Positions 14,353 to 21,627 of a stretch of 24,734 nucleotides of DNA are shown here, in pieces. Where the stretch lies: NCBI GenBank assembly GCA_031547305.1, contig JAVBSC010000047.1:1-24734 (forward strand), written 5' to 3'. How positions within the stretch are numbered: the first letter of the stretch is position 1; every line of letters begins with the position of its first letter. A program made the translations under genes and the position numbers. The notes beneath the pieces were generated by a model, which saw only the letters and a list, made by a program, of their open reading frames with translations, was not told the origin of the DNA and made no database searches. The DNA comes from JAVBSC01 sp031547305 (lineage in GTDB: Bacteria; Desulfobacterota; Desulfovibrionia; Desulfovibrionales; Desulfovibrionaceae).

Positions 14353-14553
14353 TCAGTTTTTGCGCTCATGCTCCGGGTTGAGCGGGTATTTTGGCTCACC
14401 GGCCAGGCCGCAGTAGCCCCGGCGCTGCTCCGGCGCGCCCCACTTGGGTTCCGCCCAGCGCCAGGCGGCGCAGTCCATGCCTTTGCAAACCAGTACCTCT
14501 TTGTCGCCCAAAGTCCGGGGACAGTAATAGCGTTTCGCTTCCTCGTGTTTCAT
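14353..14553 (-). CDS. Small Cys/Trp-rich phage-type protein
   Basis: 66 residues read leftward from ATG 14553, with an AGGGAGTAGGG tract upstream. It has the pattern C-P (residues 11-12), then VCKGMDCAAWRW and RGYCGLAG, giving four cysteines. I recall C-P...C-x-x-x-x-C-x-A-W-R-W as a recurring motif in small prophage proteins of unknown function, possibly metal binding. It is the last phage-like gene before the chromosomal part. Confidence 0.65.
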   Translation of the reverse strand: MKHEEAKRYYCPRTLGDKEVLVCKGMDCAAWRWAEPKWGAPEQRRGYCGLAGEPKYPLNPEHERKN

Positions 14554-14583
14554 TTCCCTACTCCCTATTTAATTTAGGACGCC

Positions 14584-14657
14584 CGCTCCGGCGTTTAACA
14601 GCAAAAGCCCGTTTCGCCCAGCCTGCGTGCCTGGCGGAGGCGCCCGCCGCCGGAGCG
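14584..14657. repeat. GC-rich inverted repeat at the phage/chromosome transition
   Basis: CGCTCCGGCG (14584-14593) pairs with CGCCGGAGCG (14648-14657); GCCTGGCGGAGGC-type sequence in the loop may pair further. It lies in the gene-free stretch between the last phage gene and the TolC terminator. No T-run follows. It may be a structured RNA, a binding site, or chance. Confidence 0.3.
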
Positions 14658-14709
14658 GATAAACGTTGAAACTGCTTATTCACTGAAGACGTCGGCAAAC
14701 CTCAAAAAC

Positions 14710-14740
14710 ACAAAGGCCCGGTGAACCGCCGGGCCTTTGT
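14710..14740 (-). terminator. Intrinsic terminator of the TolC-family gene
   Basis: ACAAAGGCCCGG (14710-14721) and CCGGGCCTTTGT (14729-14740) form a 12-base-pair stem. Read on the minus strand it follows the TolC stop by about 20 bases and leads into GTTTTTGAGG, so it ends the TolC transcript. Confidence 0.85.
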
Positions 14741-14762
14741 AGCATCAAAGTCAACAGCCGGT

Positions 14763-16187
14763 TCAGCTCTTGTCTCTCTCTGTAAAGTCGTCGCCATCCG
14801 TTTCAATGGCCAGCTTGGTCTTATCCACACCGAAGGTGGCCAGCAGATCCCCGCCCAGGGCCAGCAAGCGGTACATGGCGGCAATCTGGTTCTGCTGGGC
14901 GGTCACCAGAAGCATGGAGGAGTTGTAGAGTTCGTTTTCCGAGTCCAGCACGTCCAGCAGGGAGCGCTGGCCTATGTTGAACTGCTCCAGGTACATATCG
15001 CGGGTCTGGGTGTTGTATTCCACAGCCTGCTGGAAGAACTTGGTCTGCTCCCGGGCGGAAAGCAGCTGGCTCCAGGTGTCCGTGGCGGACTGGGCCAAAG
15101 AATCCTTAAGAGCCAGAAGCTCCTGGCCGGCCTGGCGGATCTTGGCCTTGTCGCCCTTCACGTTGTACCAGTCGTAATGCCCGTCGTAGAGGTTCCAGAC
15201 CGCGCGCAACATGACGCCGGTGCCCCACTGGTAGGTGTCGCTGCCTTCAACCTGCCACCGGTAGGCCGGCCCGGCTTCCAGGTAGATTTGCGGGTGGAAG
15301 GGGGACTTGTCCAGTTCTTTCTGCTGCCTGGCCGCTTCCACATCCGAAGTGGACGCCTTTACCTTGGAGTTGTTGGTCTGGCTCTGGGCCAGGGCCACTT
15401 CCAGGCTGGGGTAAGGAGAATCCGGCGGCGTGGGCGCCTGCAGGGCGCTGGCGTCCTTGTTGGTAAGCATTTTGTACTGGTCTATGGCAATGGCCAGAGC
15501 CAGCTTGGATTCCGTAAGAGAGGCCTCGGCCCTGGCCAGGCGGCCCTGGGTCTGGGTAACGTCCGCCAGGCTGCTGGCGCCGGCCGTCTTACGGGCCTCC
15601 TGCGCGGAAAGGATATCCCGGTGGTTTTTGACGTTCAATTCGGAAAGGGCCACCAGACGCCTTTGCCGGTAAATTTCAATGTGGGTGAGGATCGCGTCCA
15701 GAGAAAGGCCTTCCGCGTTGTCATACAAACGGTCGGCGGCGGAATCCAGCCGGGCCTGGCTGAAGCGGTAGCGGCTCAGCGTGGCCAGGCCGTCCCAGAT
15801 GGTCTGGGAAATCACCAGGGAAGCTTCGGAACGGTCATACCAGGTCCATTCATCCTGTGAATAACCGTTGGACGCGTGCCCGCGGGTGTTCGGATCGCTC
15901 CAGTGCTCCAGCCCCCAGGCGCCACGGGCGTCCACCCTGGGCAGCCAGCCGCTGCGCGCACGCTTCAGATCAAATACCGCCGACTGCCGGTATTCCTGAA
16001 AAGCTTTCACAGTCGGGTGGTAATCAAGCGTGGCCAGCACGGAGTCCCGCACCGAGGCCGGCAACGGAGCATCCTGCGCATCTTGGGCGGCCAGCGCGGA
16101 GGCGGGCGCGCTCAAGCTTGCCGCAAGAATCATAAGACACAACAGCTTTAATCCCAAAATCCCGTATCGATGTATCACGGCGTCCAT
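14763..16187 (-). CDS. TolC-family outer membrane protein of a type I secretion system
   Basis: 474 residues. A signal peptide (KLLCLMILAASLSAPASALA) is cut at about residue 33. The two-fold TolC repeat is visible: VRDSVLATLDYHPTVKAFQE and LPRVDARGAWGLE open the first half, LEVALAQSQTNNSKVKAS and FHPQIYLEAGPAYRW the second; SLLDVLDSENELYNSSMLLV closes it with the typical L-x-D-V-L-D-x-x-x-x-L motif. It forms the trimeric outer membrane channel and tunnel. AAGGAGAG precedes ATG 16187. It is divergent from the exporter operon at 16642, so it is most likely the LapE-type partner of that exporter. Confidence 0.9.
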   Translation of the reverse strand: MDAVIHRYGILGLKLLCLMILAASLSAPASALAAQDAQDAPLPASVRDSVLATLDYHPTVKAFQEYRQSAVFDLKRARSGWLPRVDARGAWGLEHWSDPNTRGHASNGYSQDEWTWYDRSEASLVISQTIWDGLATLSRYRFSQARLDSAADRLYDNAEGLSLDAILTHIEIYRQRRLVALSELNVKNHRDILSAQEARKTAGASSLADVTQTQGRLARAEASLTESKLALAIAIDQYKMLTNKDASALQAPTPPDSPYPSLEVALAQSQTNNSKVKASTSDVEAARQQKELDKSPFHPQIYLEAGPAYRWQVEGSDTYQWGTGVMLRAVWNLYDGHYDWYNVKGDKAKIRQAGQELLALKDSLAQSATDTWSQLLSAREQTKFFQQAVEYNTQTRDMYLEQFNIGQRSLLDVLDSENELYNSSMLLVTAQQNQIAAMYRLLALGGDLLATFGVDKTKLAIETDGDDFTERDKS

Positions 16188-16641
16188 GACTCTCTCCTTC
16201 CTAAAGTGCAGTCCATAATTTTATAAAGAATATATTAATTACTTAGCGGCAAAACCCGGCAAAAGCAACAAAAAAAACCAGAAGTTCAATACGATTGCCG
16301 CGATTTTTAAAGAATAAATTCAAAAATCACACCATACTGGCAAAGCATATTAAAATAATCCGATTTCCCCCTGAGCCCATCTATTGTAAAACCATAGAAA
16401 AGTCAAAAGAAAATTCCACATCCAGCCGGAGGCCGGACTTTCCGCTTCTCGCCGTGTGCGGCCGGAACAACGGCGCATATTTATTCCGGCCGGCGCGGCG
16501 GAAGCATTGACGTATTCATGGGCAAGCATTATATTTTTCAACCAAACTTTAGAGAAATAGCGGCCTTTACGCCTGATACTTCGCAATGCGGGAATTCGGG
16601 GAGCAAAACTGTTTTTTTACTGAATCACGGGGATCATTAAA
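16188..16641. other. 454-base AT-rich divergent regulatory region
   Basis: No convincing coding sequence. It must hold the promoters of the TolC gene (leftward) and of the exporter operon (rightward). CGGCCGGAA (16459-16467) and TTCCGGCCG (16484-16492) form a nine-base inverted repeat around an AT-rich centre, and CCGGAGGCCGG lies at about 16424-16434. I saw no c-di-GMP riboswitch and no sigma-54 box. A CGGGGAT stretch lies before the GTG at 16642. Confidence 0.6.
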
Positions 16642-19233
16642 GTGCAGGATAATTCTCCAGAACAAGCCGGGGCTCAGGCCGATGGTTTCGCGGCTTCGAA
16701 GCAAGGCGGCGAAAGTGCGCCCGGAGGCGCGGAAGCGCAGACCACTGACGAGGCCAAGGCCATGAACTGGCTCAATTCTAAGTCCAAACAGCGGAACACG
16801 TTGACGAACGCCGGCGAAACGGCGTCCGATCCGGAAAATACCCCGCCGTCCAGGGCGCCGGCCGGCAAAGACGCCGCGCCCGCCCCTAAAAGTGGCGGCC
16901 AGGCGGCGGAATCTCCGCACCCGAAACCGGACGGCACTCCGGCTGAAGAATATAATATTGACGAAGCGCTACAGGACAAAGCGAAAGATCCGGAGGAAGA
17001 CAAGAGGCCAAGCCTTACTCCGGACCCGGCGGACGTTAATTACGATCCCCCGCTCATTCAGTGTCTGACCCAGCTTTTTAAAATGAACGGCCGGGCCGTC
17101 TCCAGCAATATACTCAAGGCCGGACTGCCGGCCAGCAGCGGTCCGCTGCATCCTTCGGCCTGCATCCGGGCCGCCAATGCGGCCGGCCTGCAATGCAAAA
17201 CCATGTACCGGCCGACGTTGCGGCAGATTTCCAACCTTACCCTGCCCTGCATTTTGCTGCTGAAGCATGAAAAAGCCTGCATCCTGGTAAAACTGACTGA
17301 CCACGGGGCGGAAGCCGTTTTTCCGGAAGTTTCCGAAGCGCCGCGCGCTGTCAGCCTGGAGGAGCTTGAGGCGGAATACCTCGGCTACGCCATCTACGCC
17401 AAAGCGGAAGCCAAGCTGGACGAGCGGGCCAGCAAGATCAACCTGCTCAAGACCAAACGCTGGTTCTGGGACACCCTGCGCTACTTCACCCCCATCTACG
17501 GCCACGTGGTGCTGGCCAGCATAGTCGTGAACATGTTCGCCATATCCAGCCCGCTGTTCATGATGAACGTGTATGATCGCGTGGTGCCCAACAAGGCCAC
17601 GGAAAGCATGTGGGTGCTTTACCTGGGCGTGGTTCTGGTTTTCGCGTTCGACTTCATCCTGCGCAACCTGCGCAGCTACTTCGTGGACGTGGCCGGCCGC
17701 AACGCGGATATAATCCTGGCCAGCCGCCTCATGCAGCAGCTTATGGCCATGAAAATGGACGTCAAGCCGGATTCCACCGGCTCCCTGGCCAACAACCTGC
17801 GGGAATTCGAGTCCCTGCGCGAGTTTTTCGGCTCCACCACCCTGCTTGCCCTGGCGGATCTGCCCTTCCTGGTCATTTTCATCATCCTGGTGGCTTACAT
17901 AGGCGGACCGGTGGCCATAGTTCCGGCCGTGGCCGTGCCCCTGGTGATCGGCGCGGGCGTGCTGCTGCAGTTTCCCATGCAGCGGGTCACGGCCAAGGGC
18001 TTTAAGGAGAACATGCAGAAAAACGCCATGCTGGTGGAAATAATCAACGGGCTGGACACCATAAAGACCAGCATGGCTGAAGGCCGCATGCAGGGCGCCT
18101 GGGAAAAGGTGGTGGGCCTGAGCGCCGCTTCCAACAGCCAGAGCAAGCGCATGACCAACCTTTCCATGACCCTGTCCCTGCTGGCCGCCCAACTTGTCGC
18201 CGTTAGCGTCATTCTCTGGGGATATTACCTGACCACGGAACAACTCCTGTCCACCGGCGGGCTGATCGCCTGCAGCATGCTCTCCTCCAGGGCCATGGCC
18301 CCGCTTTCGCAAATAGCGGCCATGCTCACCCGCCTGCAGCATTCCAGAATGGCCCTGAAAAGCCTGGATATGCTCATGGAAATGCCCACGGAGCAAAGCG
18401 GCAACGACAACTATGTGGAGTTCGGCCACCTGGAGCACGACTTCAACTTTGAGGAAGTCTCCTTCAAGTATCCCGGCTCGGAACGCTACGCCCTGGACCG
18501 GGTGAACCTGCACATCAAGCCGGGCGAAAAAGTCGGCATCATCGGGCGCATGGGTTCCGGAAAAAGCACCATGAGCCGCCTGGCCGTGGGCCTCTACCAG
18601 CCGGCCGAAGGCGCGATAAAGTTTGGCGGGGTGGACATCCGGCAGCTTGATACCGTGACCCTGCGCTCCCGGGTGGGCTTCGTCTCCCAGGACAATTACC
18701 TCTTTTACGGCACGGTGCGCGAAAACATCTCTTTTGGCGCGGTGAACATTGACGACCGCATGATCCTGCGCGCCGCCAACATCGCCGGGGTGACGGACTT
18801 CGTGCGCTCGCACCCGTCCGGCTTCGGCATGCAGGTGGGCGAGCGCGGCATGACCCTGTCCGGCGGCCAGCGCCAGTCCGTGGCCATAGCCAGGGCCCTT
18901 TTGCACGACCCGGACGTGCTGATCCTGGACGAGCCCAGCAGCAACATGGATAACGGCTCCGAGCTGTTGCTCAAACAGCGTCTTGCCGCCACCCTGCAAA
19001 ACAAAACGCTCATTTTGATCACCCATCGCCTGAGCATGCTGGATCTGGTGGACAGGCTGGTGGTAATGGACGGCGGGCGCATCATGGCGGACGGCCCAAA
19101 GCACGCCGTTCTGAACGCCCTGCGCAACGAGCAGATCCGGGCCAATACCGCCCGGATCGGCAGAACTTCCAAGCCGCAACAGCCTGTTTTCGAGCCGGGC
19201 AAGAAACCGCCGGCCGACGCGGAACAGGCATAG
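16642..19233 (+). CDS. lapB: Type I secretion ABC exporter with C39-like domain (LapB-type)
   Basis: 863 residues from GTG 16642. Residues 1-130 are a hydrophilic, Ala/Pro/Glu-rich extension. Residues about 130-250 form a C39-like domain (PPLIQCLTQLFKMNGR, LPCILLLKHEKACIL) in which the catalytic cysteine position is occupied by a non-cysteine residue, so it should bind rather than cut its substrate. Transmembrane segments follow (about 285-560, with MMNVYDRVVPNKA and LADLPFLVIFIILV), then the ATPase: Walker A GRMGSGKST (635-643), signature LSGGQ (739-743), Walker B VLILDEP (759-765), switch His at about 795. It energises export of a large RTX-type adhesin straight across both membranes with the HlyD and TolC partners. 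It heads a tight operon. The long N-terminal extension is unusual for the family. Confidence 0.93.
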   Translation: MQDNSPEQAGAQADGFAASKQGGESAPGGAEAQTTDEAKAMNWLNSKSKQRNTLTNAGETASDPENTPPSRAPAGKDAAPAPKSGGQAAESPHPKPDGTPAEEYNIDEALQDKAKDPEEDKRPSLTPDPADVNYDPPLIQCLTQLFKMNGRAVSSNILKAGLPASSGPLHPSACIRAANAAGLQCKTMYRPTLRQISNLTLPCILLLKHEKACILVKLTDHGAEAVFPEVSEAPRAVSLEELEAEYLGYAIYAKAEAKLDERASKINLLKTKRWFWDTLRYFTPIYGHVVLASIVVNMFAISSPLFMMNVYDRVVPNKATESMWVLYLGVVLVFAFDFILRNLRSYFVDVAGRNADIILASRLMQQLMAMKMDVKPDSTGSLANNLREFESLREFFGSTTLLALADLPFLVIFIILVAYIGGPVAIVPAVAVPLVIGAGVLLQFPMQRVTAKGFKENMQKNAMLVEIINGLDTIKTSMAEGRMQGAWEKVVGLSAASNSQSKRMTNLSMTLSLLAAQLVAVSVILWGYYLTTEQLLSTGGLIACSMLSSRAMAPLSQIAAMLTRLQHSRMALKSLDMLMEMPTEQSGNDNYVEFGHLEHDFNFEEVSFKYPGSERYALDRVNLHIKPGEKVGIIGRMGSGKSTMSRLAVGLYQPAEGAIKFGGVDIRQLDTVTLRSRVGFVSQDNYLFYGTVRENISFGAVNIDDRMILRAANIAGVTDFVRSHPSGFGMQVGERGMTLSGGQRQSVAIARALLHDPDVLILDEPSSNMDNGSELLLKQRLAATLQNKTLILITHRLSMLDLVDRLVVMDGGRIMADGPKHAVLNALRNEQIRANTARIGRTSKPQQPVFEPGKKPPADAEQA

Positions 19234-19242
19234 GCTGGTGTT

Positions 19243-20619
19243 ATGAACAACCCAAAACATACCGAACATCCGGACGGCGCCGCCGAAGCGCTTAAAAGCA
19301 GGGCCAGGCGCCTGGAAGACATAGAGTATATGAGCGAAGTGGACGCCGCCCTGCACCGCCGGGGGCATCCTTATGCCTATATGCTCTCCGTTGGAGTGCT
19401 GGCTTTCTTCTTTTGCTTCGGCGTCTGGGCCTCCCTGGCCGAGGTTGACGAAGTCACCCGCGGCCAGGGCCAGGTTGTGCCGTCGCAACGCATCCAGGAA
19501 ATCCAGTATTACGAAGGCGGGGTGCTGGCTGAAATGCTGGTCAAGGAAGGCCAGAAAGTGGCCAAGGACGAAATCCTGGCCCGCATTTCCAACCAGACAA
19601 TCGTGAGCAGCCGGGAAGACGCGGAAAACCGCAAAATAGACCACGAAGCCAACATCCTCCGCCTGGAGGCGGAGTTGAACGGCGTTGAGCCGGCATTCCC
19701 GGCGGATCTGGCCCAGAAATACCCGCAGGTGGTGGAAGGTCAAAAAGCCCTGTACCGCGCCAACAAGCAGCGTTACGAGGGTGAAATCCAGACCTCCGAA
19801 GCCAAAATAGAACAGCGCAAGGGCGAGGTGGAAGAAACCCTGTCCACGCGCAGAGCCCTGGAAGCCAGACTGAACATAAGCATCCAGCAACGCGACACTC
19901 TGCGGCCGCTGGTGGCCAAGGGCGTCTACTCCAAGGTGGATTTCCTGCGCACGGAGCAACAGGTGGCGGAGTTGCGCGGCCAGTTGGAAACGATCATCCA
20001 GACCATTTCCCGCTCCAGAAGCGCGGTGGCCGAGGCCGAGGCCATGCTGGAAAACCGGCGCAACGAGCTGCGCTCCGCCATGCAGGAAGACATAAACAAA
20101 CGCCGGGCGGAAATAAAATCCATAGACACCATGCTTACCGCCGGCATAGACCGGGTGGCCCGCACGGAGCTGCGCTCCCCGGTGAACGGCCTGGTCAAGC
20201 GCATTCTTCTGAACACCCCCGGCGGCTCTGTAAAAAGCGGCGAAACAGTGCTGGAAATCCTGCCCATAGACGAAACCCTGCTTCTGGAAGCCAAAATAAA
20301 ACCCACGGATCGGGCTTTTCTGCACGAACAGCAATCCGCGGTGGTCAAAATAAGCGCCTATGACTTCTCCATCTACGGCGGCCTTGACGCCACTGTGGAA
20401 AGCATCAGCGCGGACACCATAGAGGATAAAAGAGGGGACAGCTATTACGAGGTGCGGCTGCGCACCAAGACGAACACCCTGAAATACCGGGACGCCCTCC
20501 TGCCGATCCTGCCCGGCATGACCGCCTCGGTGGACATACTCACCGGGAAAAAGACCGTGCTGGAATATTTGCTCAAGCCCTTGTTCAAAGCCAAACAGAA
20601 TGCCCTGCGGGAAAGGTAG
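19243..20619 (+). CDS. lapC: HlyD-family periplasmic adaptor of type I secretion (LapC-type)
   Basis: 458 residues from ATG 19243, nine bases after the exporter stop. One membrane segment (about 44-66, MLSVGVLAFFFCFGVWASLA) follows a cytoplasmic N-terminus. The family's VDEVTRGQGQVVPSQRIQEI strand comes next, then GVLAEMLVKEGQKVAKDEIL (lipoyl-like half), a long coiled hairpin (about 120-290), the second lipoyl half (ELRSPVNGLVKRIL) and a beta-barrel end with LPILPGMTASVDILTGKKT, the classic HlyD C-terminal signature. It bridges the exporter and the TolC channel. Confidence 0.93.
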   Translation: MNNPKHTEHPDGAAEALKSRARRLEDIEYMSEVDAALHRRGHPYAYMLSVGVLAFFFCFGVWASLAEVDEVTRGQGQVVPSQRIQEIQYYEGGVLAEMLVKEGQKVAKDEILARISNQTIVSSREDAENRKIDHEANILRLEAELNGVEPAFPADLAQKYPQVVEGQKALYRANKQRYEGEIQTSEAKIEQRKGEVEETLSTRRALEARLNISIQQRDTLRPLVAKGVYSKVDFLRTEQQVAELRGQLETIIQTISRSRSAVAEAEAMLENRRNELRSAMQEDINKRRAEIKSIDTMLTAGIDRVARTELRSPVNGLVKRILLNTPGGSVKSGETVLEILPIDETLLLEAKIKPTDRAFLHEQQSAVVKISAYDFSIYGGLDATVESISADTIEDKRGDSYYEVRLRTKTNTLKYRDALLPILPGMTASVDILTGKKTVLEYLLKPLFKAKQNALRER

Positions 20620-20624
20620 CGCCC

Positions 20625-21596
20625 TTGAACGCGGCGGCCGCTGTTGCGAACACAAGGCGACGCTTCCTGCCGGCAACGGCGTTGCTGGCCGCCTTTACCC
20701 TGGCCGCGCTGCTCGGCCTTGGCGCTTTGTTTTTTTTGCCGGGCCGGGCTCCGGCGGCGGAAGGCGGCGCGCCGGCAAACACGGCCCCGCCGGCCGCTAC
20801 AGAAGAGCGGCCGACCAGATCCGGCGATACCCTGGATTCAATGATCCTGCCTCCGGTGTATACCGAGGAAGAAAAGGCCAGAGCCGCGCGGCCCAATGAA
20901 GACGATCCGCCGCGGACAAAAGCGGAAAACATCCCTGGGGATGCGCCCGACGAAACAGGGGATGATTCCCCCGGGAAAACCGGACCACGGGGTGGAAACG
21001 GCAACAGCGCGGCTGCGCCGGATAAAAAGTCGGAAATTATTCGCCTGTTTGGCTTTGTGGAGTTTCGCAGGCCGCTGAAAAACATGCCCAAGTGGGAACG
21101 CGTCCTGAACGAAATGAAAAAATCCGGCGGCTTTGAAGCGCTGATTCAGAAATCCGGGCGCAAAGATTTGCCGGACCGCTGGGAAGCTTTAAAGAAGAGC
21201 GCGGATTCCGCCGATACAACGGGCAAGATGAAAGCTGTGAACGCTTTTTTTAACCAGTGGCCCTACCGCACGGATATGGAAAATTATGGAGTGCCGGACT
21301 ATTGGGCCACGCCGCTGGAATTTTTAAAGCGTTCCGGCGATTGCGAAGATTACGCCATAATAAAGTATTATGCGCTTAAAGAGCTCGGCGTGCCCGCCGG
21401 CGACATGCGTCTTGTGGTGCTCAAGGACACCCTGCGCAACCTGGATCACGCCGTTCTGGCCGTTTATACCGACGGCGCCGCATATATACTGGACAACGTG
21501 AGCAACCTGATTCTTTCGCACAGCAGGCTTAAGCATTATAAACCAGCTGTGTCCCTTAACGAATCAAGCATTTGGGCGCATATAAAACCCAAATAA
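20625..21596 (+). CDS. lapG: LapG-type periplasmic cysteine protease (BTLCP, C93)
   Basis: 323 residues from TTG 20625, with GAAAGG upstream, six bases after lapC. A signal anchor (ALLAAFTLAALLGLGALFF) is followed by a long charged, Pro/Ala-rich linker (about 40-135). The catalytic domain begins at IIRLFGFVEFRRPL. The triad fits Cys240 (SGDCEDYA), His275 (LDHAVLAV) and Asp290 (YILDN), and the neighbouring acidic residues are those that bind calcium in LapG. In Pseudomonas, LapG cuts the N-terminus of the surface adhesin and releases it from the cell. The linker between anchor and protease is longer than usual. The next gene probably encodes its regulator. Confidence 0.92.
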   Translation: MNAAAAVANTRRRFLPATALLAAFTLAALLGLGALFFLPGRAPAAEGGAPANTAPPAATEERPTRSGDTLDSMILPPVYTEEEKARAARPNEDDPPRTKAENIPGDAPDETGDDSPGKTGPRGGNGNSAAAPDKKSEIIRLFGFVEFRRPLKNMPKWERVLNEMKKSGGFEALIQKSGRKDLPDRWEALKKSADSADTTGKMKAVNAFFNQWPYRTDMENYGVPDYWATPLEFLKRSGDCEDYAIIKYYALKELGVPAGDMRLVVLKDTLRNLDHAVLAVYTDGAAYILDNVSNLILSHSRLKHYKPAVSLNESSIWAHIKPK

Positions 21597-21627
21597 CCGC
21601 GCGAAACAACCATGTAAGGTGGACAAT

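Larger units (their letters stand above)
1..14553. mobile_element. Right-hand part of a T7-like (podovirus) prophage
   Basis: A continuous run of + strand phage structural genes (nozzle, gp13-like, gp14-like, T7-type fibre adaptor, fibres, fibre-assembly proteins) ends in a divergent pair of small HTH regulators and a small phage-type minus gene. Chromosomal genes of an unrelated secretion system start at 14,763. The left end, integrase, capsid, portal and terminase are outside the window, and I could not identify an attachment site, so the right boundary (about 14,300-14,700) is inferred from gene content only. Confidence 0.75.

Noticed and set aside
14560..14762. tRNA gene as the phage attachment site
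   Set aside because: No cloverleaf, TTCRA loop or CCA-type end could be found on either strand near the border.
16188..16641. c-di-GMP riboswitch or sigma-54 promoter ahead of the exporter
   Set aside because: I looked for the GEMM core and for a TGGCAC-N5-TTGCA box on both strands and saw neither; TGGCAAAGCATATT near 16337 matches too poorly.
16969..20676. Very long minus-strand open frame opposite the exporter genes
   Set aside because: It mirrors GC-rich codons of clearly recognisable + strand ABC exporter and adaptor genes, and its translation is low-complexity without domains. The same applies to 21637-23355, 5529-6845 and 8989-10314.
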